Positions 56,248 through 64,000 of a stretch of DNA of 64,000 nucleotides are shown here, in pieces; position 1 is the first letter of the stretch; every line of letters begins with the position of its first letter. The notes under the pieces were generated by a model, which worked only from the letters and a program-made list of their open reading frames with translations, searched no databases and was not told the origin of the DNA. A program made the translations under genes and the position numbers. This DNA comes from a bacterium (lineage in GTDB: Bacteria > Myxococcota_A > Polyangia > Nannocystales > Nannocystaceae). The stretch covers positions 248,001 through 312,000 of the forward strand of contig JANSYI010000004.1 of assembly GCA_024742475.1 (NCBI GenBank), read 5' to 3'.

Positions 56248-57687
56248 ATGTCCACGCTGCGCGCCCTCGTGTACCTGGCCCTGTGTGGGCTGTGTGCATG
56301 CGACGCCGAGCCTGAGGACGAACCTACGCAAGCGCCTCCTGCACCCGTGCAGTCCGAGCCCGAGACGGCGCCTCCGGATCCCGCGCGGGCCTCGAATCGC
56401 CAGCCCGATCACCAGCCCGATTCTCCTTCGGAGGCGCTCGAACAACCGACCGACGACGCGCAAGACGAAGAAGCGCCGATCGAGCTCCGCCGCGCAGAGC
56501 GATCATCGATGCTCTACGACGCGCCTGCGTTTTCCGCAGCGTTCCGCGGCAAGATTGCACGCGGCTCCACGTTCCACGTGTTCGAGCACGTCGAGGGCGA
56601 CGCCGAGTGCAAGGCGGGCTGGGGCCGCGTCGGGGTCGCCGCCTTCGCGTGCCTGGGCCGCAGCGCCGTCGTCCCGGGCCCCTCCCCGTCCCCGCTGCCG
56701 CACATCGGCAGCAATGGACTCACGCCGTTTCACTACGCCAAGCGCCGCGGCGCCGAACACCCCGCGCCCGTGTGGCGCTCGCGGACCGCATTGCGACGCG
56801 GCGACGACCCGGTGGGCGAGCTCGAGCTCGACCATGACTACGCCTTCGTCGCGATGCGATGGGCCAACCGCGAGCGCGTGCTCGTCGACGACACGCGGCG
56901 CGTCGTCAAGGCCGCGGACGTTCGCCGCTTCAAGCCCAGCGCGCTCGAAGGACGCGACCTGCTCAACGACCCCCTGCCCTCTGAGGGCACGTTGGCCTGG
57001 GTCGTGCGTTGGCCCCACGCCGCGCGTCTATCCTCCGCCCACCCCGACGCCAAGCCCTCTGGTCGGCTCGCGTTTCAGACCACCGTGGTCGTCGATGACG
57101 CGCCCACCCGCAAGCGCAGCCTGAGCTTCTACCCGCTGCACGATGGCACTGGATGGGTCGAGGCCAAGGCGATCCGCCGCTACATTCCCGCCGAGCCGCT
57201 CGCGGATGTCGGCCCGAGCGACGTCTGGGTCGATGTCGAGGTCTCGCAGCAGACGCTGACGCTGTTCCGGGGCACCACGCCCATCTTTCACACGGTGATC
57301 TCCTCGGGCACCGGCACCAACCCCACGCCGTTGGGCATCTACCGCATGGAGAGCAAGCTCGCCCTCACCGACATGCGGTCCAAGCCCGGCGATGACGACG
57401 CGTACCACGTCGAAGCCGTCCCGTGGGCGATGTACTTCGACGGCCGCTTCGCGCTGCACGGGGCCTACTGGCACAACCGCTTCGGCAACCGGGTCAGCCA
57501 CGGGTGCATCAACCTGTCCCCCAAAGACGCAAAGCGCGTCTTCGAAGCCCTCGCCCCAACGCTGCCCGACGGCTGGATCTCCGTGTACGAGCACGAGCAC
57601 GCCCTCGGCTCGCTGGTCCGCGTGCGCAAGGGAACCCAGGCGCCGCCTGACCGACGCCACGAGCCTCGCCGGCGCAACGCGGACTGA
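56248..57687 (+). CDS. Lipoprotein L,D-transpeptidase (YkuD)
   Basis: ATG 56248 gives 479 residues with lipobox LCAC (Cys18). A long acidic/Pro/Gln linker precedes a middle region of unknown fold (~residues 85-320). The C-terminal YkuD domain has DVWVDVEVSQQTLTLFRG, SSGTGTNPTPLGIY, HGAYWHNRFG and the catalytic SHGCINL with His418 and Cys420. It should form 3-3 cross-links in peptidoglycan or attach lipoproteins to it, in the periplasm. It is divergent from the MoxR gene across 30 bp and converges on the protease gene. Confidence 0.9.
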   Translation: MSTLRALVYLALCGLCACDAEPEDEPTQAPPAPVQSEPETAPPDPARASNRQPDHQPDSPSEALEQPTDDAQDEEAPIELRRAERSSMLYDAPAFSAAFRGKIARGSTFHVFEHVEGDAECKAGWGRVGVAAFACLGRSAVVPGPSPSPLPHIGSNGLTPFHYAKRRGAEHPAPVWRSRTALRRGDDPVGELELDHDYAFVAMRWANRERVLVDDTRRVVKAADVRRFKPSALEGRDLLNDPLPSEGTLAWVVRWPHAARLSSAHPDAKPSGRLAFQTTVVVDDAPTRKRSLSFYPLHDGTGWVEAKAIRRYIPAEPLADVGPSDVWVDVEVSQQTLTLFRGTTPIFHTVISSGTGTNPTPLGIYRMESKLALTDMRSKPGDDDAYHVEAVPWAMYFDGRFALHGAYWHNRFGNRVSHGCINLSPKDAKRVFEALAPTLPDGWISVYEHEHALGSLVRVRKGTQAPPDRRHEPRRRNAD

Positions 57688-57715
57688 CGCGTCGCGGCAG
57701 CCCCCTACTCGGCCC

Positions 57716-59167
57716 CTAGTCCGACAGCGGCGTGGGGCTCACGGAGGTGACGTACCAGTCGCCCCATTCGAGCTTCATGTGCAGGGTCAAGAAGCGCCCC
57801 TGCGCACCCTTGCCTCCCGGGCGGCCGCCAGCCCGTGCGAGCGAGACGACCGCGGTCGGGGAGTAGGCGCCGGGCACCACCTCGACGCTTTGAATCTCGA
57901 CCGCGCTACCGGCGAGTTCGGTCAGCACGTCCGCGATGGCGAAGGTCCGCGCCGCATCGGTGGTCTCGAGCCTCGCGAGCGCTCGACGAAGGGCTTCTTG
58001 CGGCTCCATGCCACCCGCGACACGCGCAATGAGGTAGGCCTGCCCGACCTCGAAGAAGAAGCTGACGATCTGGGCGTCTTCGAGGTCATCGGGCAGCGCG
58101 AGCGCTTCGCGGAACTCGGGCGTCGCCGTACGGCTGACGACGTCGCGCAGCATGCCGAACGGGTCGTCATCGCCGACCAGCGACTCGACGGCGGCGAAGA
58201 ACCCTTGGATGACCGGCGCGCCGTCGCGGTCGAGCTGGGCGGTGATCTTCTCGACGGCGTCGGTGCGAACGCGCCGAGCGTGCGAGGGCGAGGTGATCCG
58301 GCGGGCGTCGTCGACGTCGCCGCGACCGAGCGCCGAGAGGAACTCGCGCGAGCGCTCGGCGATGCGGTCGCGATGCTGCGCGTTCGAGTCGAGCGAGGGA
58401 CGCTCCCCGAGCATGGCGAGCACGTCGGCGACGGGAATCGCGAACCCTCCCACCTTGTCGCGCCACGTCCAGGTGACGATGCCGACCACGCGGCCATAGC
58501 GGTCGATGATCGGCCCGCCACTTTGACCGCGCTTGACGTCGGCGTCGATGCCGACGAACTGTCCTGGACCCGCGGCGGGATTGACCGCGCCCAGCGTCGT
58601 GACCGACGCGTTGTGTGCACGAAAGACCGAGGTCGAGGGATCGGGGATACGGTCGCCTTCGGTCGGGTGTTCGAACTCCATGAGCATCACCGGGTCGCCG
58701 GGGTCGAGGTAGCGTGCGATCGGCAGTGGCTTTCGCGAGGCCACGGGCAGATGGGGCAGCGTGTCGTCGGTGTGCACCCGCAGGAGCGCCAGGTCGCGTT
58801 CGGGATCGGTGTAGACGACCTCGACGCTGTGGTAGGTGCGAGGCGGGTCATGCGCAGGGAAGGAGACCGACTCGACGTGTGTGGCGTCCTCGACGACGTG
58901 CCGGTTGGTCACGATGTAGCCGGTCGGGTCGAGCACGACCCCCAAACCGCGGCCATCGGGCGTCTCGACCACCGCCACCGCCGCCTGGGCCTCGGCGACG
59001 AGCGCGTCGTTGGATGCAGCGCGATGTCGCGCCGAGGAGACGACCGAGACTTCGGCGTAGGCTTTGGGGCGACTCGCGCAGCCCGCTCCGACCACCAAGG
59101 TCGCCGCCAGGCCACCTAGAAACGCATAAAACCTACTTTTCTGCACGTCTCGCCTCTCCGTCCTCAC
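57716..59167 (-). CDS. Trypsin-like serine protease lipoprotein
   Basis: This 483-residue protein has lipobox VGAGC (Cys30). The chymotrypsin-fold domain keeps its triad: His90 in VTNRHVVED, Asp125 in DPERDLALL and Ser216 in KRGQSGGPII. It resembles DegP/HtrA-type catalytic domains but I see no PDZ domain; the ~230-residue C-terminal part is a helical plus alpha/beta region (RIAERSREFLSALGRG...) of unknown type. It is probably a periplasmic protease anchored to a membrane. It is divergent from the ABC operon across 170 bp. Confidence 0.85.
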   Translation of the reverse strand: MRTERRDVQKSRFYAFLGGLAATLVVGAGCASRPKAYAEVSVVSSARHRAASNDALVAEAQAAVAVVETPDGRGLGVVLDPTGYIVTNRHVVEDATHVESVSFPAHDPPRTYHSVEVVYTDPERDLALLRVHTDDTLPHLPVASRKPLPIARYLDPGDPVMLMEFEHPTEGDRIPDPSTSVFRAHNASVTTLGAVNPAAGPGQFVGIDADVKRGQSGGPIIDRYGRVVGIVTWTWRDKVGGFAIPVADVLAMLGERPSLDSNAQHRDRIAERSREFLSALGRGDVDDARRITSPSHARRVRTDAVEKITAQLDRDGAPVIQGFFAAVESLVGDDDPFGMLRDVVSRTATPEFREALALPDDLEDAQIVSFFFEVGQAYLIARVAGGMEPQEALRRALARLETTDAARTFAIADVLTELAGSAVEIQSVEVVPGAYSPTAVVSLARAGGRPGGKGAQGRFLTLHMKLEWGDWYVTSVSPTPLSD

Positions 59168-59261
59168 ATGGAAGTGTTGCCAGCCACCCGCGTTTTACAG
59201 CCTAGCCCAATGCGAAGCGTGAGCCACCTCCGTAGTTGGGCCCACGTTCGCGCGGTGACAT

Positions 59262-59307
59262 GGTTCCAACCGAGAGAACCCGGCCCGATTGCATCGGCCC
59301 TGCAATC
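59262..59307. promoter_or_regulatory. Paired dyads upstream of the ABC operon
   Basis: GGTTC (59262-59266) and GAACC (59276-59280) form one dyad; GATTGC (59287-59292) and GCAATC (59302-59307) form a second, 30-75 bp before the ATPase start, in the divergent region shared with the protease gene. They are candidate operator sites; no factor can be named. Confidence 0.3.
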
Positions 59308-59337
59308 AACGCGTCCCATGGAGCGTTCGTAACCCGT

Positions 59338-60288
59338 ATGCGCGTCGAGCTCAGCGCGATCTCCAAGACCTACGACGGCAGCACCTACGCGGTGCGCGAC
59401 GTCGATTTGACGATCCCCAGCGGGTCGATTCTGGGCCTCATCGGGCCCAACGGCGCCGGAAAGTCCACTGCGCTGCGCATGGTGGCCACCGTCATGGAAC
59501 CGACGCGCGGCACGATCACCTACGACGGCGAGGTGGCCGGGGACCCGACCGCCCATCAGCGGCTACGCAGCAAGATCGGCTTCCTCGGCGACGGCAACCC
59601 GCTCTACAAGGACATGACCGCCGCCGAGTACCTGACCTTCTTCGGTCAGTGCTTCGGCCTGCGAGGCGCCGACCTGCAGCGCAAGGTCGACGACGTGCTG
59701 GCCACGTTCAGCCTCACCCACAAAGCCGACGCGAAGTGCAAGGCCCTCTCCAAAGGCATGCGGCAGCGGCTGCTCGTCGCCCGCTGCCTGCTGCACGACC
59801 CCTCGCTGCTCATCCTCGACGAACCCGCCGACGGGCTCGACCCGCGCGGGCGCTCCGACCTCCGCACCATCGTCGGGCAGATCCGCGACCGCGGCGTCAC
59901 CATCATCATCTCCTCGCACATCCTTCGCGAGCTCGACGATCTGTGCGACCAAGTCGCCATCCTGCAGCGCGGCGCCATCGTCGTCAGCGGCAACGTCGGC
60001 GACATCATCGAGCGCTACGAGGTCAGCCGGCTCGTCTACGAGCTGCGCATCCTCAGCGGACTCGAGCAGGCGCGGGCGATCCTCGCCCAACGCCGGGTCC
60101 TCATCGAGCGCGAGTCCGAGGCCGACGGCCTGACCGCGCTGTCCCTTCAAGTCCAAGGCGATGATGCGGCGGTGGCCGACATGCTCGCCGAGCTCTGCGG
60201 TGCTGGCGTCCGGGTCGTGACCTGCGCTCGCGTCCGCAGCCGCCTCGAAGACGTCTACAACCGCCTCTCCGAAGACCAGGTGAACTGA
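59338..60288 (+). CDS. ABC transporter ATP-binding protein
   Basis: ATG 59338 gives 316 residues. Walker A is GPNGAGKST (36-44), the signature LSKGMRQRL, Walker B LLILDEPADGLD, with a His switch in SSHIL. This is the general type that drives ABC-2 exporters (ABC-A/DrrA-like). The C-terminal ~80 residues beyond the core (LVYELRILSGLEQAR...) may regulate it. The permease follows after 4 bp. An in-frame ATG further upstream (59236) would extend it but adds sequence unlike the family. Confidence 0.93.
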   Translation: MRVELSAISKTYDGSTYAVRDVDLTIPSGSILGLIGPNGAGKSTALRMVATVMEPTRGTITYDGEVAGDPTAHQRLRSKIGFLGDGNPLYKDMTAAEYLTFFGQCFGLRGADLQRKVDDVLATFSLTHKADAKCKALSKGMRQRLLVARCLLHDPSLLILDEPADGLDPRGRSDLRTIVGQIRDRGVTIIISSHILRELDDLCDQVAILQRGAIVVSGNVGDIIERYEVSRLVYELRILSGLEQARAILAQRRVLIERESEADGLTALSLQVQGDDAAVADMLAELCGAGVRVVTCARVRSRLEDVYNRLSEDQVN

Positions 60289-60292
60289 GTCC

Positions 60293-62161
60293 ATGCCCAA
60301 CGCCACCCAACTCCCAGCCAAGGCCCGGCTTGCGCAGCTGCGCGATGCCGCCTTGCCCTTCGTCGCCCGAACGTTCCGCGGCAACCGGCTGCGACGCTAC
60401 GCGGCCGCCTCCGCGCTCTTGGGCCTTCTCAGCGTGCTCGTCGGCGTGTGGCTCTCGTTTGGTACCGGCGAGTTCGAACGCGACATGCGGCGGGCGATGG
60501 ACCTCGAGGAGAACCGGTGGGACCAGGACCGGATCTCGTTTCGGATCACGGCCGACAGCGCCTTGGAGTTCGAGATGCTCGAGGACGACCTCGACCGGCT
60601 CGACCGTGCGGGCTCGGTGGACGAGTACTCGCAGCTGGGCTCGGTCCGCGAGCGCGCGTACAGCACGCTCTACACGGCGCTCAGCGTCGACCCACCCGCG
60701 CTGTTCCAATCGCAGCAGGATCAGATCCGAGCGCTGCTCGCCGAGCATCCCCCCTCGAGCCAGATCGACGATCCCCAGTGGCACTACAGCGAGAACCTGC
60801 GCGACTACCAGTTCGACTGGTATCAGCCGTCCGAACGCGCCCGTTTGCAGGCGATCATCGACCGAGAGCTCACCCCTGCGGTGACCCTCTACGCCTCGCC
60901 GCTGAACGCCACCGACGGTGTCCGCGTCACCGGAGCGGTCGCCGGCGGGCTGGTGGTCCTGCTGATGCTCATCGTGGCCCCCCTGTCCTCGGGCGCCACC
61001 TTGGCCCAAGAGGTCCACGAGAACACCTTGCAGCCGGTCCTGGGCACCCGGCTTCGCCCCGCCGACATCATCGCTGGCCTGACCCTCTCGGGCCTGGCCC
61101 TCGGCGGACTGCTGGCGGCGCCGTCCCTGCTCGTGACGCTCGTCGCGGGTCTGGCCGCGGGCACCCAGATCCAGCTGCTCCCCTTCGTGCTCTTGCTCCC
61201 GGCCGCGTCGGTGTTCACGGTGCTGCTCACCCAGCTGGTCGGGTTCGGACTCGGGAGGCGCTGGTCCTCGGGCATCGTCGCCACCCTCCTCACCGCGGGC
61301 CTGTGCATGGCGATGCTGTTCTCCGTCGGCTTCGGCATGAATCTCGAAGATGAGATGATCGGCCTGGTCGCGATGATGCCGCCGGTCGGGCTCGTGCACG
61401 CCTTGCGCGAGCTGTTCGTCCCCGGCCTGAGGCTCGGGCCCGCCGACGTCGCCGCGGCGATGCAGGTCTCGGTGCTCGCGGTCGTGGGCTTTGGCGCCCT
61501 GGCGGGCATCATGGGGCGCGCGCTGACGCGCCGCATCGAAGGACGCACGCAGGCCTCGCTCACCCGCGTCGAAGGGTTCGTCGCAGCGGCCCTCACGTTG
61601 GTGCTCGCGCTGGTGGTCATCCCCGACTTCAACGACACCCACGCCGTGGCCGCCTACTTCGTCTCGCTCGGCCTGGTGGCGCTGCCTTGGATGCTGGTGC
61701 TCGGTGGCCGCGTACCGGTGGGTGATGGGCCCGCCAAGCTGCGCACCATCCCGCTGCGCAGCATCATGCTCGAGCTGGCCGGCTACGTCGCCATCCATAC
61801 AACCGTGCTCGTCGCGATCTTTGGCTTCGACCACGTGCCGTGGACCGCCGCGGGCGCGTTCCACCTCCTGTGGGCGCTCGCGGTCATGGGCTTGGTCGCC
61901 GTCCGCATGGTGGCGCTGCCCACCAACATCGTAGGCAGCCTCTTCGTGATGCTCAGCCTCGCGGCGGTCTGCTTCGAGTTCGTCTCCGCAGGCATCTTTG
62001 CCTCGGCGGCCGACCACACCCTGTACGCCCAGGGCCCCGTGTCGCCGTTCGTCCTCTTCGAGGCCAGCGCCGTGCTCGGCGTCATCCAGCTCGTGCTCAC
62101 CGTGATCATCCCGGTGGCGCTCGTCCGCGCGCTGCGCAAGGGCTCGGCCGGGCTGGTCTGA
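60293..62161 (+). CDS. ABC-2-type permease with ectodomain
   Basis: This 622-residue protein starts 4 bp after the ATPase. One helix (AAASALLGLLSVLVGVWLSF) is followed by ~170 extracytoplasmic residues, then about ten helices beginning VTGAVAGGLVVLLMLIVAPL. The coupling loop ATLAQEVHENTLQPVLGTRLR is homologous in layout to REREAGTLPVLRMTGM of the orphan permease at 42103. It should export an unknown substrate with the ATPase. A small lipoprotein gene follows 17 bp later. Confidence 0.85.
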   Translation: MPNATQLPAKARLAQLRDAALPFVARTFRGNRLRRYAAASALLGLLSVLVGVWLSFGTGEFERDMRRAMDLEENRWDQDRISFRITADSALEFEMLEDDLDRLDRAGSVDEYSQLGSVRERAYSTLYTALSVDPPALFQSQQDQIRALLAEHPPSSQIDDPQWHYSENLRDYQFDWYQPSERARLQAIIDRELTPAVTLYASPLNATDGVRVTGAVAGGLVVLLMLIVAPLSSGATLAQEVHENTLQPVLGTRLRPADIIAGLTLSGLALGGLLAAPSLLVTLVAGLAAGTQIQLLPFVLLLPAASVFTVLLTQLVGFGLGRRWSSGIVATLLTAGLCMAMLFSVGFGMNLEDEMIGLVAMMPPVGLVHALRELFVPGLRLGPADVAAAMQVSVLAVVGFGALAGIMGRALTRRIEGRTQASLTRVEGFVAAALTLVLALVVIPDFNDTHAVAAYFVSLGLVALPWMLVLGGRVPVGDGPAKLRTIPLRSIMLELAGYVAIHTTVLVAIFGFDHVPWTAAGAFHLLWALAVMGLVAVRMVALPTNIVGSLFVMLSLAAVCFEFVSAGIFASAADHTLYAQGPVSPFVLFEASAVLGVIQLVLTVIIPVALVRALRKGSAGLV

Positions 62162-62178
62162 CCTGCTACCGTGCCCCC

Positions 62179-62601
62179 ATGCGCTGGATCCCCCTCGCAC
62201 TGGCATCGACCCTCGCGGCGCCGGCGTGCTCCAAGCCGCCGCAACCTCAGCCGGCCAAGGCCGCAGAGGTGAAGCAGGATGCCGAGGACGCCAAGGCGGC
62301 CGAACCCGCCACGCCCAAGCCGCCGCCGCTGAGCGAAGAGGACAAGCGCCTCATCGCCGCCGACCCCAAGGACCTCACGCCCGAGATGCGGCGCAAGCGT
62401 GCCTACGCGCTGCGGCGCAAGGCGATGCAAAACCCCAACTCGCCGCTGGCCCGCACGCTCAACGATCTGCAGCAGGCCTACGAGGACGGGGACATCGATC
62501 CCAACGCCAAGAAGGCGACGCCGACCTTCACCGTCGACGGCAAGCCGCCGCGAAGCGGCAAGGGCCAAGGGCCCCTTGGGGTGGGGCACGATACGAAGTG
62601 A
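62179..62601 (+). CDS. Small lipoprotein
   Basis: ATG 62179 gives 140 residues with lipobox AAPAC (Cys17). The mature part begins with a Pro/Lys/Ala-rich spacer and continues with a charged, helical region (SEEDKRLIAADPKDLTPEM, RRKRAYALRRKAMQNPNSPLA). No known domain. It lies in the ABC operon, 17 bp after the permease, and its TGA overlaps the next start (GTGA), so all four genes may be co-transcribed. It could be an accessory of the exporter, but that is inference only. Confidence 0.65.
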   Translation: MRWIPLALASTLAAPACSKPPQPQPAKAAEVKQDAEDAKAAEPATPKPPPLSEEDKRLIAADPKDLTPEMRRKRAYALRRKAMQNPNSPLARTLNDLQQAYEDGDIDPNAKKATPTFTVDGKPPRSGKGQGPLGVGHDTK

Positions 62602-63332
62602 GCGCGCCCGGCCTTCGCGAGGCGGTCGAGGGCAACACGCTGCGTTGGACCCTCGACAACCCCCGGCGGCGCAACGCGGTCCATCCAGACGCGCTGCGTT
62701 GGATCACGGCGCGCTGCGCCTCGCTGCGCGGTGAGACCGTCGTCCTCCGCGGCGAGGGAGACGAAGCGTTCTGCGCCGGCTTCGACCTCACCGCGCTGCG
62801 GCCGACGGCAGACGGGCCAGCACCCGACGTCCCGCTCGCCGAGGCGGCCGCGGCCATGGAAAGCGCGGACGCCACCTTCGTCGCCGCGTTCAATGGCTTC
62901 GCAATCGGTGCCGGGGTGGAACTCGCGTGCGCCTGCGACCTTCGCATCGCTAGCGACGACGCCTGGTTCGCAATTCCTGCCGCGAAGCTCGGCGTCGTCT
63001 ATCACGCGGCGGGCCTTCAGCGACTACGCGCCGTACTCGGCGACGCCGTCCTGTCTCGGCTGCTGCTGCTCGGCGAGCGGGTCGGCGCCGATGCGCTCGC
63101 CGAGGCCGGCGCCCTGACGCACGTCGTCGCGCCGGCTTCGCTGCAGGCGACGGTCGACACCACGGTGGCCGCAATCGAGGCAGGGTCAGCGCTGAGCCTT
63201 CGGGCCCACCGAGCGTTCTTCCGCGCCCTCAAACACGGTGTGGCTGGATCGGACCTGCTCGCGCGCCACGAAGACGCCCGCGCGCAGGCCTATGCGGCGA
63301 TTCGCGAGGCTCGCTCGGACGAATCCAGCTGA
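62598..63332 (+). CDS. Enoyl-CoA hydratase/isomerase (crotonase) family protein
   Basis: GTG 62598 gives 244 residues. Crotonase features are RRRNAVHPDALRW, GEGDEAFCAGFDL (oxyanion hole), NGFAIGAGVELACACDLRIA and a C-terminal helix with HRAFFRALKHG. The first catalytic Glu position (GVELA) is present, but the second, normally in the FxxPE stretch, reads AWFAIPAAKLG, so hydratase activity is uncertain; isomerase, dehalogenase or thioesterase reactions are alternatives. It is coupled to the lipoprotein before it. A thiolase-like gene lies close by on the other strand. Confidence 0.83.
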   Translation: MSAPGLREAVEGNTLRWTLDNPRRRNAVHPDALRWITARCASLRGETVVLRGEGDEAFCAGFDLTALRPTADGPAPDVPLAEAAAAMESADATFVAAFNGFAIGAGVELACACDLRIASDDAWFAIPAAKLGVVYHAAGLQRLRAVLGDAVLSRLLLLGERVGADALAEAGALTHVVAPASLQATVDTTVAAIEAGSALSLRAHRAFFRALKHGVAGSDLLARHEDARAQAYAAIREARSDESS

Positions 63333-63373
63333 GCCTGATTGCGCATACGCCCCACTGACGTACTCTCCGGCGC

Positions 63374-63832
63374 ATGCCCGTGCGCGAGAAGATCATGGAG
63401 AAGTTCAAGCAGGCCCGCCGCGAGCGCGACGACGCGACCAAGAACGTCATCGCGATGCTTCGCACCAAGGTCCAAAACGAGCTCAAGTCGGGCAAGGGTC
63501 GCGAGGAAGACGACGCGCTGTGGACCGAAGTCGTCACCGCCTACGCCAAGCAGGTCGGCAAGACGATCGTCGAGCTCGAGAAGGCGGGGGAGCGAGCGGG
63601 TGAGGCCCTCGAAGAGGCAAAGTTCGAGCTCGCGTTCTGCCAGCAGTTCCTCCCCAAGAAGCTCGACGAGGCCGCGACAGAGGCCCTCGTTCGGGACACC
63701 ATCGCCAAGGTCGGTGTCAGCAGCCCCAAGGAGATGGGCAAGCTGATGGGGGCGCTGATGAAGGACCACAAGGACGAGCTCGACGGGTCGCTCGCCCGTC
63801 AGCTCGCCACCAAGATCCTCAGCGAGTCGTAG
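63374..63832 (+). CDS. GatB/YqeY domain protein
   Basis: This 152-residue protein matches YqeY. The opening MEKFKQARRERDDATKNVIAML, then ELEKAGERAGEALEEAKFELAFCQQFLPKKL and GKLMGALMKDHKDELDGSLARQLATKIL are typical. The domain is homologous to the tail of GatB, the amidotransferase subunit acting on mischarged tRNA, but stand-alone YqeY proteins have no proven role. It is all-helical and cytoplasmic, with a plain length for the family. Confidence 0.92.
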   Translation: MPVREKIMEKFKQARRERDDATKNVIAMLRTKVQNELKSGKGREEDDALWTEVVTAYAKQVGKTIVELEKAGERAGEALEEAKFELAFCQQFLPKKLDEAATEALVRDTIAKVGVSSPKEMGKLMGALMKDHKDELDGSLARQLATKILSES

Positions 63833-63850
63833 GTCGCCGCGCTCGTCGGC

Positions 63851-64000
63851 TCATTGCGGAGCGCGCAGCAGCAGCGCGGCCCCGTGCCCCGCTGCGCCAC
63901 CGCCGATGACGACAGCCTTGTCGGCACCCGCCGCCGCCATGCGGCGCACCGCGGTCCCCACCAGGCGAATGCCCGAGCCTCCGCTGCAGCGACCCAGCGC
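63851..64000 (-). CDS. Thiolase-family protein C-terminus (partial)
   Basis: This minus-strand frame is open from the right edge to TGA at 63851-63853, 49 residues. ALGRCSGGSGIRLVGTAVRR aligns with the thiolase C-terminal ALGHPxGAxGARxVGT, and VVIGGGAAGHGAALLL with the CxGGGxG loop near the end. Compared with catalytic thiolases, the His of GHP is Arg and the Cys before IGGG is Val. It may be a thiolase-like or degenerate member rather than an acetyl-CoA acyltransferase. Most of the gene lies beyond the window. Confidence 0.6.
   Translation of the reverse strand, partial: ALGRCSGGSGIRLVGTAVRRMAAAGADKAVVIGGGAAGHGAALLLRAPQ

Overview
This 64 kb window is uniformly G+C-rich, with no AT-rich islands, transposases, integrases, CRISPR arrays or recognisable rRNA/tRNA genes, so it reads as ordinary chromosome. 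The gene content points to a myxobacterium (Myxococcota), most likely of the Nannocystis/Plesiocystis/Enhygromyxa branch. The evidence is three large Ser/Thr kinases of PknB type, two with TPR tails; a sigma factor resembling the Myxococcales gmx1 family next to one of them; a DUF2378/TIGR02265-like protein; MYXO-CTERM-like C-terminal tails; an OmpA protein with thrombospondin type-3 repeats; and many lipoproteins with Ser/Thr/Gly-rich linkers after the lipobox.

Layout. 1-16.9 kb: the 3' part of a phosphohexomutase/nucleotidyltransferase-like fusion; surface proteins and lipoproteins; a zinc-finger kinase co-translated with a sigma factor; thioredoxin, nitronate-monooxygenase-like and YigZ/IMPACT genes; OmpA-TSP3; HemJ; a GspE_N/CheX-like protein; a radical SAM enzyme; and a small beta-barrel, ending in a strong bidirectional terminator. 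16.9-25.4 kb: a parvulin lipoprotein, then divergent miaB, a GroES-like gene and a beta-barrel/SppA fusion, facing a methyltransferase-TerB pair and panB. 25.6-35.3 kb: a second TPR kinase, a second beta-barrel/SppA fusion, mutS2 and a NhaD-like Na+/H+ antiporter. 35.3-44.6 kb: a leftward operon of phosphohexomutase, carboxypeptidase-regulatory-like membrane protein and tandem double kinase, then a divergent orphan ABC-2-type permease with a large ectodomain. 44.7-53.1 kb: three paralogous secreted metzincin-like proteins interleaved with the DUF2378-like protein, a hybrid histidine kinase and a fatty-acid desaturase. 53.2-59.2 kb: lipoproteins, a MoxR/VWA pair divergent from an L,D-transpeptidase, and a trypsin-like lipoprotein. 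59.3-64 kb: an ABC exporter operon, a crotonase-fold protein, YqeY and the 3' end of a thiolase-like gene that enters from the right edge.

Much of the window is envelope biology: lipoproteins, barrels, secreted metalloprotease-like proteins, signal-peptide-peptidase fusions and peptidoglycan cross-linking, overlaid with phospho-signalling. The most unusual items are the metzincin-like family in which two of three copies carry Gln for the first zinc His; the paired beta-barrel/SppA fusions; the kinase with an anti-sigma-type zinc finger that overlaps its sigma factor gene; the mutase-nucleotidyltransferase fusion; and a thiolase-like C-terminus lacking both expected catalytic residues.
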